DNA of 64,000 nt from Paenibacillus swuensis (GCF_001644605.1 NZ_CP011388.1:4321501-4385500), one strand, 5' to 3'; shown: positions 25,601-33,776, counted from the stretch's first letter. Program-made: numbers and translations. The notes: generated by a model from the letters alone, not told the origin.

Positions 25601-26287
25601 CTATACAGACAATCGATAGCCTGCTCCCCATACGGTTTCGATATACTGAGGATTGGACGGTTCCGCTTCGATCTTTTCCCGCACTCTGCGAATATGTACG
25701 GCCACTGTTGCGATATCACCGAATGATTCCAAGCCCCAGATTCGTTCAAAAAGGTCCTCCTTCGAAAATACCCGGTTCGGATGTTGAGCCAGAAAATGCA
25801 GCAAATCGTATTCCTTCGCCGTGAACATCCGTTCCTGTCCGTTCATGTATACCCTTCGTGCCGCCGTATCCACCAGCAAATCACGAATGCTGATCTCGTC
25901 TTTCGGAATCGCTTTGCCACCCGTCAGGCGTTCGTACCTCGCCAAGTGGGCTTTCACGCGGGCAACCAGTTCACTCGGTGAGAACGGCTTCGTAATGAAA
26001 TCATCCGCACCCGCTCCTAATCCCCGGATTTTATCGATCTCCTCTTTTTTGGCGGACACAATTAAGATCGGGACATCCATTGCTTCACGAATTTGCCTGC
26101 ACAGATCATAACCATTCAGACCAGGCAGCATTAAATCCACAATAATCAGTCCATAAGCTCCCGTTAAAGCTTCCTTCAAGCCTTCATCTCCGCGGGTGGA
26201 AATTGTAACATCGTATCCGTTTAGTTCAAAATAATCCTTTTGAAGTTCAGCAATAGCAGGTTCATCTTCAATAATAAGAATGTTCAT
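25601..26287 (-). CDS. OmpR/PhoB family response regulator
   Basis: A 228-aa regulator. The receiver domain (1-118) has the acidic pocket EDE near residue 7, the phosphoacceptor Asp in IIVDLMLPG and Lys in TKPFSP. The C-terminal winged helix (130-228) has EYDLLHFLAQHPNRVFSKEDL and VAVHIRRVREKIE. Its ATG overlaps the kinase stop by 4 bp. The kinase gene comes first, the reverse of the most common order. Confidence 0.94.
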   Translation of the reverse strand: MNILIIEDEPAIAELQKDYFELNGYDVTISTRGDEGLKEALTGAYGLIIVDLMLPGLNGYDLCRQIREAMDVPILIVSAKKEEIDKIRGLGAGADDFITKPFSPSELVARVKAHLARYERLTGGKAIPKDEISIRDLLVDTAARRVYMNGQERMFTAKEYDLLHFLAQHPNRVFSKEDLFERIWGLESFGDIATVAVHIRRVREKIEAEPSNPQYIETVWGAGYRLSV

Positions 26288-27768
26288 GATTTTCCCACTT
26301 CCTCCTTGCTGTCTGCCATTTGGAGCGAAATCATAACCGATGTACCCTCTCCGGGCTCGCTTTCAGCCCAAATTCTGCCTCCGTGACCTTCTACAATTCG
26401 CTTGGCGATCGCCAGTCCCAATCCGCTGCCCCCCGATCGGGAGTTACGGGACACTTCCGCTCTGTAGAAGCGGTCAAAGATCTGAGTCAGAGCCTCCGCC
26501 GGAATACCTAGTCCATTATCACGCAGTGTCACAATGGCTTCAGACGGAGTCCGTTTCAGCTCCAACCGGATACGCCGGTCCGATTTGTCTGCAAATTTCA
26601 CACTGTTGGCAATGATGTTGGACAGGACTCGTTTAAATTGTTCAGGATCCGCTCTAACCATCCACGGTTGAGGGGACTCGTCTATAGCCAGTTCCAGCTG
26701 GAACCCCCGATTTTCCAAGTCAAAACGCAGCTCTTCCGCAAAATCTCGTACATACCGTTTAATGTCGATCATCTGGAACGAGAATGGCACCTGGTTGAGA
26801 TCCAGCTTGGAGTATAGAAACAATTCATCAATGAGCCTGTCCATATCATTCGTTTTGCTATAAATGGTATCTACATACTTGGCCATCTTCTCCGGTGTGT
26901 TGGGAACGCCGTCGCGGATTCCTTCGATATACCCTTTAATGGTCGTTAGCGGTGTCTTCAAATCATGCGAAATGTTGGAAAGCAGCTCCTTACGGTTCTC
27001 TTCATATTGAAGACGCATCTCTACTGAAGCCTTAAGCTTCAGCCTCATTTCTTCAAAGGACGTATAGAGTTGCCCAATTTCATTCCTTGGTGCGGTACCA
27101 ATCTGAAAGTCCAATTGCCCCTCTTTAATATGCTCGGCGGAACGGCGCAGCTTCTCAAGAGGTTTGACCACACTCCGGGTTACGAAAGAAAACAGGAGGA
27201 CGTTCGTCAGTACCAACATAATAAAAAGCAACGAAATCCAGATGGGCAACAGCCTGCGTGAAAGTTCAGCAAACGGGCTAAGTTCCCTAAATACAAACAA
27301 ACGACCTGGCGTTCCGTCCCTATAAGCAAAATCAAACTTAGCATAAGCATAAAATCGCTTATCCTGCTCGACCGTATTCCGAAGCGTTCCGTTACGTTCG
27401 TCGTATGGCGGTAACAAGGCTTGAACAGGCACATCTTCCAACGCATAGGATTTAAATTGGATTTGGTCGTTCTTTAAAACCAACAGAGAAGCTTTTTCCG
27501 TACGGAGTCTATTCCCGTAATCTACCATCACATCGGGATTGCCCAGTTCGGAAGGGTCTTTTTTGGCGGCAAACTTCATCTCCAGATACAGATTATCAAC
27601 TGCGGGGGGTAAAGGATTCAAGGAGAAGTGAATGCGATAAAAGTCCCGGAAGCCTTTGACATCGCCTGTTACAGCTGCGGTAACGAAAAATGCGATCGAG
27701 AAAAAAATCAGCAAAGTTACCAGCAAAGTCCATGTATAAGAAAGCAACAGCTTCATGCGGATCGACAT
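26284..27768 (-). CDS. Sensor histidine kinase
   Basis: A 494-aa membrane kinase. Two TM helices (about 8-33 and 175-200) flank an extracytoplasmic sensor of about 140 aa; then come HAMP (RSVVKPLEKLRRSAEHIKEG), HisKA with the phospho-His in LSNISHDLKTPLTTIKGY and HATPase_c (NIIANSVKFAD, DNGLGIP, GGSGLGLAIAKRI). It senses an unknown cue at the membrane and phosphorylates the coupled regulator. AAGGA lies 9 nt before the ATG. Confidence 0.94.
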   Translation of the reverse strand: MSIRMKLLLSYTWTLLVTLLIFFSIAFFVTAAVTGDVKGFRDFYRIHFSLNPLPPAVDNLYLEMKFAAKKDPSELGNPDVMVDYGNRLRTEKASLLVLKNDQIQFKSYALEDVPVQALLPPYDERNGTLRNTVEQDKRFYAYAKFDFAYRDGTPGRLFVFRELSPFAELSRRLLPIWISLLFIMLVLTNVLLFSFVTRSVVKPLEKLRRSAEHIKEGQLDFQIGTAPRNEIGQLYTSFEEMRLKLKASVEMRLQYEENRKELLSNISHDLKTPLTTIKGYIEGIRDGVPNTPEKMAKYVDTIYSKTNDMDRLIDELFLYSKLDLNQVPFSFQMIDIKRYVRDFAEELRFDLENRGFQLELAIDESPQPWMVRADPEQFKRVLSNIIANSVKFADKSDRRIRLELKRTPSEAIVTLRDNGLGIPAEALTQIFDRFYRAEVSRNSRSGGSGLGLAIAKRIVEGHGGRIWAESEPGEGTSVMISLQMADSKEEVGKS

Positions 27769-27787
27769 TTAAGTAAGTCCTTTCTGA

Positions 27788-28246
27788 CTAGAGCTTTAGG
27801 AAATATTCGTAAAAGTCCGTTTCCTTCTTATATCCAAGGGACTCATACAGATGTTGCGCCAAAAAGTTATCCTTCGCTGTCTGGAGCGTAATGCCCTTGG
27901 AACCCGTCTCTATGGCGTATAACCGAGACTCTTCCATTAGTGCTCGCCCCACACCACGACTGCGACTATCTTCGGCAATGTATAAATCGTTGAGAATCCA
28001 TAGCCTTTTGGCGGAGACCGAAGAAAATGAGGGATACAACTGCGTGAACCCTAATAAGGTTCCGTTCGAATCTTTTGCGGCAAAAATGACAGATTCCTGA
28101 AGATCATATCGCTCCCGGATAAAAGTCTCGGCCAATTCCAGATTCGTTTCCTGACCATAAAACATACGATAAGCATTGAATAAAATGGCAATAGCTTGTA
28201 AATCTTCTTTTTGCGGGCGTATGATGGTGAAATCTGATGCAGTCAT
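27788..28246 (-). CDS. GNAT family N-acetyltransferase
   Basis: A 152-aa GNAT protein covering the whole fold. The acetyl-CoA binding motif is in EDSRSRGVGRALMEES, with LNDLYI just before it and LYESLGYKKETDFYEYFL at the C-terminus, like the Spt/diamine-type or aminoglycoside-like subgroup. Substrate unknown. AGGAGG lies about 9 nt before the start. Confidence 0.85.
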   Translation of the reverse strand: MTASDFTIIRPQKEDLQAIAILFNAYRMFYGQETNLELAETFIRERYDLQESVIFAAKDSNGTLLGFTQLYPSFSSVSAKRLWILNDLYIAEDSRSRGVGRALMEESRLYAIETGSKGITLQTAKDNFLAQHLYESLGYKKETDFYEYFLKL

Positions 28247-28323
28247 TCAGTGATCCTCCTTAAATTATGTTACATTAGATAAATACTCCAATAACCTTTA
28301 TTCACAAAACCACCTTCTGTGCC

Positions 28324-28493
28324 TTATCCCGTCTAGTCAGTTATGTATGCTGTTTGCGTCTTGTCCCTTTTAATCAGTTATGTAAGCTGTTTGTGTCTAA
28401 TCCCGTCCAGTCAGTAATGCAACTGCCTTTACGGTCTTATCCATCCAGTCAGTAATGCAACTGCCCTTTATGGTCTTATCCCATCTAATCAGT
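28324..28493 (+). repeat. Dispersed repeat array, locus B (TTATCCC-N6-TCAGT family)
   Basis: Five copies of the 18-bp motif start at 28324, 28361, 28398, 28437 (one base shorter) and 28476, with a period of 37-39 bp. The spacers are also related in pairs (TATGTATGCTGTTTGCGTC beside TATGTAAGCTGTTTGTGTC; AATGCAACTGCC twice), so the true unit is about 38 bp. The array fills most of the gap between an acetyltransferase and a thioesterase gene. Confidence 0.9.
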
Positions 28494-28507
28494 TGGAGGT
28501 TACCTCT

Positions 28508-29020
28508 TCATTCCCATGGCTTCTCCATCGAAAGGAATGAGGCTAATTCTTTGGCCTGGGTACGGCGAACTTTACGCATTTCCGCTCGGCTAGCACCGGT
28601 TTCATGCAACTTTCTCTCTTCATCTGTTTCCGGAGCAATCGGAGCAACTCGCTGAGGCTGTCCCGCTTCATTCACACTTACAAAAGTCAAAAAAGCGGTA
28701 GCCGCAATTTTCCGTTCCCCCGTATTCAAGTCTTCAGCAACCGCCTTCGTAAAAACCTCTATAGAAGTAGTGCCAGTCCAAGTTACGAACGATTCCAAAC
28801 AAATAGAGTCTGTCGGCCGAATCGGATGCAGAAAATCCACGGAATCCGTTGAAGCCGTAACGACATCGGTTCGACAATGCCTGCGGGCTGCAATCGCAGA
28901 GTTCGCATCCATATTGCGCATCAGGATCCCGCCAAACATCGTATTGTGATTATTCGTGTCATTTGGCATAACCAGATCGGTGCGAATAACACGTGTTTCT
29001 TTCACTTTTTTGGCCTTCAT
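28508..29020 (-). CDS. Acyl-CoA thioesterase (YkhA-like, hotdog fold)
   Basis: A 170-aa hotdog thioesterase. The catalytic/acyl-CoA motif NDTNNHNTMFGGILMRNMD is typical of the BACH/YkhA family, followed by TASTDSVDFLHPI and VTWTGTTSIEVFTKA. It hydrolyses fatty acyl-CoA in the cytoplasm. The C-terminal 20 residues are highly charged. It is flanked on both sides by dispersed repeat arrays. Confidence 0.9.
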   Translation of the reverse strand: MKAKKVKETRVIRTDLVMPNDTNNHNTMFGGILMRNMDANSAIAARRHCRTDVVTASTDSVDFLHPIRPTDSICLESFVTWTGTTSIEVFTKAVAEDLNTGERKIAATAFLTFVSVNEAGQPQRVAPIAPETDEERKLHETGASRAEMRKVRRTQAKELASFLSMEKPWE

Positions 29021-29127
29021 GAGGCAGCCTCCTGTCTGTAACTATTTGCAAATATTCTATCCGTATTGTATCATATCCCTCCACCACTTCTACAAATTGC
29101 AAGTTCGATACCGAACCCTTACGCACC

Positions 29128-29295
29128 TTATCCCTTTCAGTCAGATATCGGGTTCATTTGAATATTTATCCCCATGAGTCAGTTCCATACCTCTTTTGCC
29201 TCTTATCCCCATGAGTCAGTCACTTAGCCTCCTTTGCCTCTTATCCCCTTGAATCAGCTCCATGACCTCTTAGTATCTTATCCCTTTTGGTCAGA
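29128..29295 (+). repeat. Dispersed repeat array, locus C (TTATCCC-N6-TCAGT family)
   Basis: Five copies start at 29128, 29166, 29203, 29241 and 29278, with periods of 38, 37, 38 and 37 bp. Two are identical (TTATCCCCATGAGTCAGT). The array ends 75 bp before the promoter of the IS1595-like gene. Confidence 0.92.
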
Positions 29296-29369
29296 TCAAA
29301 CTGAGAAATGGATAATTGAAAATCGAATACTAAACTTAAAAAAAATATACATATTAATCCATAAATTTA

Positions 29370-29398
29370 TTGAAATAAGAACATTTGTTTGGTATAAT
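29370..29398 (+). promoter_or_regulatory. Sigma-A promoter of the IS1595-like gene
   Basis: TTGAAA (29370-29375), a 17-bp spacer and TATAAT (29393-29398), 45 bp before the start codon. Confidence 0.75.
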
Positions 29399-29442
29399 TT
29401 AATTAAGAGATAGATCATAAATGTTGTTGGAGGCGATTGCTG

Positions 29443-30360
29443 GTGCAGGAAGGGTTCGTAGATTTTAATGAGTTTTGTAGAAAATTTGATACAGAGCATG
29501 TTTGTTTTGAAACGCTTTTTGCATATAAGTGGCCTACTGGCTACGCCTGTCCCCGTTGCGACCACCGACACGCTTCCAAAATAACCACGCGGCGAATCCC
29601 TCTATATCAATGCCTCAATTGTAACTACCAAGCTTCGCTGATTTGCGACACAGTCATGGAAGGAACTCGAACCAAGTTATATAAATGGTTTCAGGCGATC
29701 TTCCTGTTATCCCATCCTGCTGCCAATATTAACGCAACCAAACTCTCACAAATCATCTCCGTCACTTACAAAACAGCATGGCTCATTCTACATAAACTAA
29801 GAGATGCGATTCATCAAGCAGATCTACAGATTGTATTGACTCAAGCGGTTAAAGTAAACGCCGGCATTTATAATAAGCCTCTCTTCACAAGCACGCCTTA
29901 TATTTTGCCTGGAGAACAACCCTTTATTGGAGCCGCTTCGGTTAACCAGCAAGGTGAGATGGCTTACGCAAAATTAAAGCATGTTGTCCATGAGAACAAT
30001 GAGCTTCAAGAAGTTTCTAGATACGACATAGAACATTACATTAAACAACACGTTCGCACCAACAATGTCATTAATGAGAGCAGAATGTATTTCCGCCATC
30101 GCTATCAGCCTCTTTCCCGCCTCTGCAGAAATGCATCCGTTGAAATCAACAGAGTCTATCATGGAGTAAGTCCTAAACATCTACAGGCTTATTTTGATGA
30201 GCTTTGCTTTCGAATCAATTATTCTCTATCTAGTAGTCCCGCTACTTCTTTGTCCCAACTTCTACAAATAGCAGCAACGTCAATTACCATTACTTATCGT
30301 CAATTGACCTCTCCCACCCGCGATATTTCGACTACTCCATCTAAATTTTCTGCAGCATAA
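29443..30360 (+). CDS. IS1595-like transposase homologue with degenerate catalytic site (possibly domesticated)
   Basis: A 305-aa uninterrupted frame. The N-terminal part matches IS1595 transposases: a zinc ribbon (CPRC ... CLNC, residues about 34-57) after YKWPTGYA, then TKLYKWFQAIFLL and VTYKTAWLILHKLRDAI. The C-terminus keeps GVSPKHLQAYFDELCFRIN. The catalytic core is eroded: the expected VEVDETYIGG reads VKVNAGIYNK, the second Asp region reads NVINESRMYF, and the HxNxIE-type Glu segment is shortened. No terminal inverted repeats were found. GTG at 29443 has GGAGG at 9 nt; TTG 29437 is possible. An intact frame, promoter and RBS with a dead-looking active site suggest a retained non-transposing function. 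A decaying IS copy is the alternative. Confidence 0.75.
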   Translation: MQEGFVDFNEFCRKFDTEHVCFETLFAYKWPTGYACPRCDHRHASKITTRRIPLYQCLNCNYQASLICDTVMEGTRTKLYKWFQAIFLLSHPAANINATKLSQIISVTYKTAWLILHKLRDAIHQADLQIVLTQAVKVNAGIYNKPLFTSTPYILPGEQPFIGAASVNQQGEMAYAKLKHVVHENNELQEVSRYDIEHYIKQHVRTNNVINESRMYFRHRYQPLSRLCRNASVEINRVYHGVSPKHLQAYFDELCFRINYSLSSSPATSLSQLLQIAATSITITYRQLTSPTRDISTTPSKFSAA

Positions 30361-30467
30361 TATAAGCACTCGCGATTCTTTCCTTTTCTCTTAAACATGT
30401 TATCTAATCCGATCAATAGACCTTCTCTGAAATTTTCACAGTTCATAATAATCGGGTGACCATACAA

Positions 30468-30668
30468 ACTGAGCCTTCGGGATAACATTCATAAGGGATA
30501 ATAAAATGATGTCCAAAATTAACCTTAAACACCTCCCAATATAAGAAATTATTTGAGCAATGTTTGAGCAATGTTTAAGCATTACTTGAGCAATAACTGA
30601 GCTATAACTGAGCAATATCTGAGCAATATCTGAGCAATATCTGAGCAATATCTGAGCAAAAGGGATAA
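30468..30668 (-). repeat. Dispersed repeat locus D, two TTATCCC-N6-TCAG copies on the minus strand
   Basis: Minus-strand copies of the same 18-bp motif lie at 30468-30485 (TTATCCCGAAGGCTCAGT) and 30651-30668 (TTATCCCTTTTGCTCAGA), with a partial copy near 30492. Between them is an 11-bp tandem array that runs directly into the second copy. The orientation is opposite to loci B and C on the other side of the IS1595-like gene. Confidence 0.8.
30553..30662. repeat. 11-bp tandem repeat array (CTGAGCAATAT, ten units)
   Basis: Ten contiguous 11-bp units: two TTGAGCAATGT, TTAAGCATTAC, TTGAGCAATAA, CTGAGCTATAA, four identical CTGAGCAATAT (30608-30651) and CTGAGCAAAAG, whose end merges into GGGATAA of a dispersed repeat copy. 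An 11-bp unit is about one helical turn. Homogeneity increases toward the dispersed motif, as if the array grew from it. The region 30361-30748 has no convincing gene. Confidence 0.92.
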
Positions 30669-30744
30669 CGGCCAAAAGACTTCACTAATGGATTAGGCTA
30701 ACATCCAGTTCTGACTGACATGTATTTCGGAGATGTAAGGAGCA

Positions 30745-30776
30745 ACAAAAACAAGGTACCCATTGCGAGTACCTTG
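30745..30776 (-). terminator. Terminator of the SDR gene
   Basis: AAGGTAC (30753-30759) pairs with GTACCTT (30769-30775); the minus strand continues GTTTTTGTT. Confidence 0.75.
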
Positions 30777-30801
30777 ATTAATCATCGATATTAGGTTTTG
30801 C

Positions 30802-31563
30802 TCATTCAGCGTATATCATTTTCACAGTCATGCCCCCGTCGATGACCAGGTTTTGACCCGTGATGAAGCTTGCGTGTGGTCCTGCTAAATACAGACAAGC
30901 ATGCGCGATATCGTCCGGGACGCCCACGCGGCCAACCGGATGCTGCAGCCGGTCCTCTTCGGAGTGGTGCGGCGTCTTCGCACGCTCCGAATACTGCCAA
31001 TCCCCAGTTTCAATCCAACCGGGGGAGATTGCATGGACACGGATGCCGTGGCGACCGAGGCTCACCGCCATCGCGTGTGTCAACGCGAGTATGCCGCCCT
31101 TCGAAGCCGCGTAGGCTTCCGTGTCCGGCTCTGACATCAACGCTCGCGTAGACGCGATGTTGATGATTACCCCGCCGCCGCCGGAATCACGCATCCGGCG
31201 GGCCGCCTCTTGCGCGCACACAAAGGTGCCGCGCAAATTCACGCCCAGCACGCGGTCAAAGTCGTCCAAGTCTAGCTCCAGCATGGAGCCTCCTCGTCCT
31301 ATGCCCGCGTTGTTGACAAGCACGTCGACCGTGCCGTATTCCTCGTCGGTGACTTTAAACCAGCGCCGCATCTCCTCGGCGCTCCCCGCGTCACCGCGCA
31401 GAAACAAGGCTTGGCCTCCAAGTTTATGTATATGCCGGACGGTTTCCAGTCCGGCCTCTTTGTCGGTATCGCACAAGGACACGCGATAACCTGCTTCCGC
31501 AAAACGAAGAGCGGCAGCGCGCCCGATACCTTGCGCGCCCGCGGTAATCATCACCGTCTTCAT
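30802..31563 (-). CDS. Short-chain dehydrogenase/reductase
   Basis: A 253-aa classical SDR. Cofactor motif TAGAQGIGRAAA at the N-terminus, NNAGIG (LVNNAGIGRGG), catalytic Ser-Tyr-Lys in IASTRALMSEPDTEAYAASKG and the C-terminal SFITGQNLVIDGGMT. Substrate cannot be told; similar enzymes act on sugars or on 3-oxoacyl groups. The gene is strikingly GC-rich against an AT-rich surrounding, which may point to acquisition from another genome. It lies 27 bp downstream of a 75-aa gene. Confidence 0.9.
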   Translation of the reverse strand: MKTVMITAGAQGIGRAAALRFAEAGYRVSLCDTDKEAGLETVRHIHKLGGQALFLRGDAGSAEEMRRWFKVTDEEYGTVDVLVNNAGIGRGGSMLELDLDDFDRVLGVNLRGTFVCAQEAARRMRDSGGGGVIINIASTRALMSEPDTEAYAASKGGILALTHAMAVSLGRHGIRVHAISPGWIETGDWQYSERAKTPHHSEEDRLQHPVGRVGVPDDIAHACLYLAGPHASFITGQNLVIDGGMTVKMIYAE

Positions 31564-31590
31564 ATCCGGATTCCGCCCTTTCCTCCTGCC

Positions 31591-31818
31591 TTAATACAGA
31601 GACAGCGCCAATGTGTCCGTTTCTTTCGAAGAATACAGAATGGCATCGCTGCCCACAATTTCAATGCTATCCAAAGAATTCAGGAACTTGGTTACTGTAC
31701 GCTTTCCTGTTTTGATTTTCAGATTAATCACTTCGATTAGTTTATCCAAAGCTTTCTTGCTTTTTTCCTCGAAATATACAGGTACTTTCTTATTTTGAAC
31801 TTCAATGACGGTTTTCAT
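31591..31818 (-). CDS. Small protein of unknown function
   Basis: A 75-aa charged protein without signal or membrane segment; KSKKALDKLIEVINLKIKTGKR suggests a basic helix. GGAGG stands 9 nt before the ATG. No family recognised. It precedes the SDR gene by 27 bp and may be co-transcribed with it, but its composition is AT-rich, unlike the SDR. Confidence 0.6.
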   Translation of the reverse strand: MKTVIEVQNKKVPVYFEEKSKKALDKLIEVINLKIKTGKRTVTKFLNSLDSIEIVGSDAILYSSKETDTLALSLY

Positions 31819-32072
31819 GTTTAAAGACCTCCATCGGACGACATATTTTTATAAAATCATAACGTACAGAATCTCAATTTGGTTCACTTCTTCACTCTAT
31901 GAAAATAGTATAAATTACGAATATTAAAATAAACTTAAAAATCTTTTAAGAAAAAACGAACAACACGCATAATTTATCCATATTTTATGAAAAAAATCTC
32001 CTAAAACATGTTAATATAATGAAGTTAGGACTAAAGTGCTGTTTCTTAAGCACCATATAAGGAGAGAAGAGT

Positions 32073-33704
32073 ATGCCAAAAGTAATCATTCTAGGTGGCG
32101 GAATCGCCGGAATGAGCGCCGCGCACGAACTGGCTGAACGCGGTTTTCAGGTTGAAGTCTATGAAATGAAACATTTACCGGGGGGTAAAGCGCGCAGCAT
32201 ACCCGTTCCGGGAACAGGCATCAACGGACGAAAGGATTTGCCTGGGGAACACGGTTTTCGATTTTTTCCTAAGTTCTATAAACACATTCCCGATACTTTG
32301 AAACGGATTCCTTACAAAAATAATAAAAATGGCGTATATGACAATCTCGTCGAAGGTACCCGGCTGGGTTTAGCCCGATACGGAATGGATCCCGTGGAGC
32401 TCTGCACCGAATTTCCTTTCTCGCTGTCGGATATTCGGACGATGATCATCTCCATTTTTGATAACAACCTAGGATTGACAGAACATGATGTTGAACAGTA
32501 TGTCAGTAAGCTCTGGCAGGTTATGACCTCCTGCGATGAACGCCGCTTTCTGGATTTTCAGCGCATTGGCTGGTGGAACTTCATACAGGCGGACAAGCAA
32601 TCGGAAGCTTATCGCAAAGTATTTACGGGACTAACCCGCATTCTGGTTGCCGCTAAATCCCGCGAGGCCAACGCTTACACCATTGGAGCCGTGTGCGGTC
32701 AAATTATGGTAGACATGATTACGCCCGGCAGCGCGGATCGCCTGCTTAACGGTCCGACCAACGAAGTTTGGCTGGAGCCTTGGTTGCGGCATTTGGTCAA
32801 TATGGGTGTGGAATATCATATGCAAACCAAGGCTCTTTCTATTGAATGTATAGACGGCGTCATTCAAGGCGTATGGATTGAACTTGACGGTCAACCTGTC
32901 CGTGTCACAGGTGATTATTACATTGCCGCCGTCCCCGTTGAAGTGATGGCAGGTCTTCTGAATGAGGATCTCTGCAATGCCGATCCCTTGCTGGGCAGAT
33001 TGCCTGAGCTGGCAGAATCCGTAGATTGGATGAACGGCATTCAATTCTTCCTGAACGAAGACGCACCTATCATTCATGGCCATATGATATACATGGATAC
33101 CCCGTGGGCTTTGACATCGGTATCCCAAAAGCAATTTTGGCCCAACTCGAATTTATCGGACTATGGAGACGGCTTGGTCCAAGGTGTTCTCTCTGTAGAT
33201 ATTTCAGATTGGTCTACGGAAGGCGTTATTTACGGCAAAAAAGCGATGGATTGCTCTCCAGAACAAATTAAAGAAGAAGTTTGGGAGCAGCTGAAACGCA
33301 GTTTGAACCGGGACGGCGAGATCGTATTACGAGATGAACAAGTACATAGCTGGTTTCTTGATGATGATATTCATTATCCGAATCCGGAAGGAGCATGCTC
33401 CAACATGGAACCGTTGCTGGTGAACAAAATACATACATGGGACTTACGCCCGAATGCTTACACCCAGATTCCGAATTTCTTCCTGGCGGCTGATTATGTA
33501 CGCACCAATACGGATTTGGCAACGATGGAAGGGGCTAATGAAGCGGCACGCCGCGCGGTGAACTGCATACTGGAGGCGTCCGGTTCTAAAGAAGATCCAT
33601 GTAAAGTGTGGGAAATGTATGAACAGACGATGCTTGCCCTGTGGCGAAAACACGATCGGGAGCGATTCCAGCAAGGATTACCATGGAACGGGGCTTTGGC
33701 TTGA
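32073..33704 (+). CDS. FAD-dependent amine oxidase/desaturase-type oxidoreductase
   Basis: A 543-aa flavoprotein. The Rossmann FAD motif is at residues 4-35 (VIILGGGIAGMSAAHELAERG ending in VEVYE, then LPGGKARS). The C-terminal FAD contact is FLAADYVRTNTDLATMEGANEAARRAV. The layout resembles hydroxysqualene dehydroxylase (HpnE), phytoene desaturase and the large group of paenibacterial FAD oxidoreductases with that fold. No isoprenoid genes are adjacent, so the substrate is open. No signal peptide. AAGGAG precedes the ATG; the 250-bp upstream gap is AT-rich with a TATAAT at about 32022. Confidence 0.8.
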   Translation: MPKVIILGGGIAGMSAAHELAERGFQVEVYEMKHLPGGKARSIPVPGTGINGRKDLPGEHGFRFFPKFYKHIPDTLKRIPYKNNKNGVYDNLVEGTRLGLARYGMDPVELCTEFPFSLSDIRTMIISIFDNNLGLTEHDVEQYVSKLWQVMTSCDERRFLDFQRIGWWNFIQADKQSEAYRKVFTGLTRILVAAKSREANAYTIGAVCGQIMVDMITPGSADRLLNGPTNEVWLEPWLRHLVNMGVEYHMQTKALSIECIDGVIQGVWIELDGQPVRVTGDYYIAAVPVEVMAGLLNEDLCNADPLLGRLPELAESVDWMNGIQFFLNEDAPIIHGHMIYMDTPWALTSVSQKQFWPNSNLSDYGDGLVQGVLSVDISDWSTEGVIYGKKAMDCSPEQIKEEVWEQLKRSLNRDGEIVLRDEQVHSWFLDDDIHYPNPEGACSNMEPLLVNKIHTWDLRPNAYTQIPNFFLAADYVRTNTDLATMEGANEAARRAVNCILEASGSKEDPCKVWEMYEQTMLALWRKHDRERFQQGLPWNGALA

Positions 33705-33740
33705 TGTTTATCCTGTAAAAAGGTATGTTATACTAGGTTC

Positions 33741-33754
33741 GTTAGTTAACTAAC
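33741..33754. promoter_or_regulatory. Perfect 14-bp palindrome in the aldo/keto reductase promoter region
   Basis: GTTAGTTAACTAAC lies 22 bp before the start codon and just after a probable -10 (TATACT, 33729-33734; weak -35 TTTATC at 33707). Its position at about +1 to +15 is typical of a repressor operator. No regulator gene is adjacent. Confidence 0.6.
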
Positions 33755-33776
33755 TTATTTATAGGAGGTAATGCAT

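Noticed and set aside
28324-29295. CRISPR array
   Set aside because: The repeat is only 18 bp and variable, the spacers are 19-21 bp and related to each other, and no cas genes are present.
29296-29571. Minus-strand open frame of 91 codons overlapping the IS1595-like gene start
   Set aside because: AT-rich accidental frame covering the promoter and antisense to the conserved zinc ribbon.
29300-30550. Complete insertion sequence with terminal inverted repeats
   Set aside because: No matching inverted ends or target duplication could be found around the IS1595-like gene.
30436-30675. Minus-strand open frame of 79 codons over the 11-bp array
   Set aside because: The periodic DIAQILL-like sequence comes from 11-bp repeats read in shifting frame; no RBS.
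31121-31489. Plus-strand open frame opposite the SDR gene
   Set aside because: Antisense shadow in GC-rich DNA; Ser/Arg/Pro-rich and without RBS.
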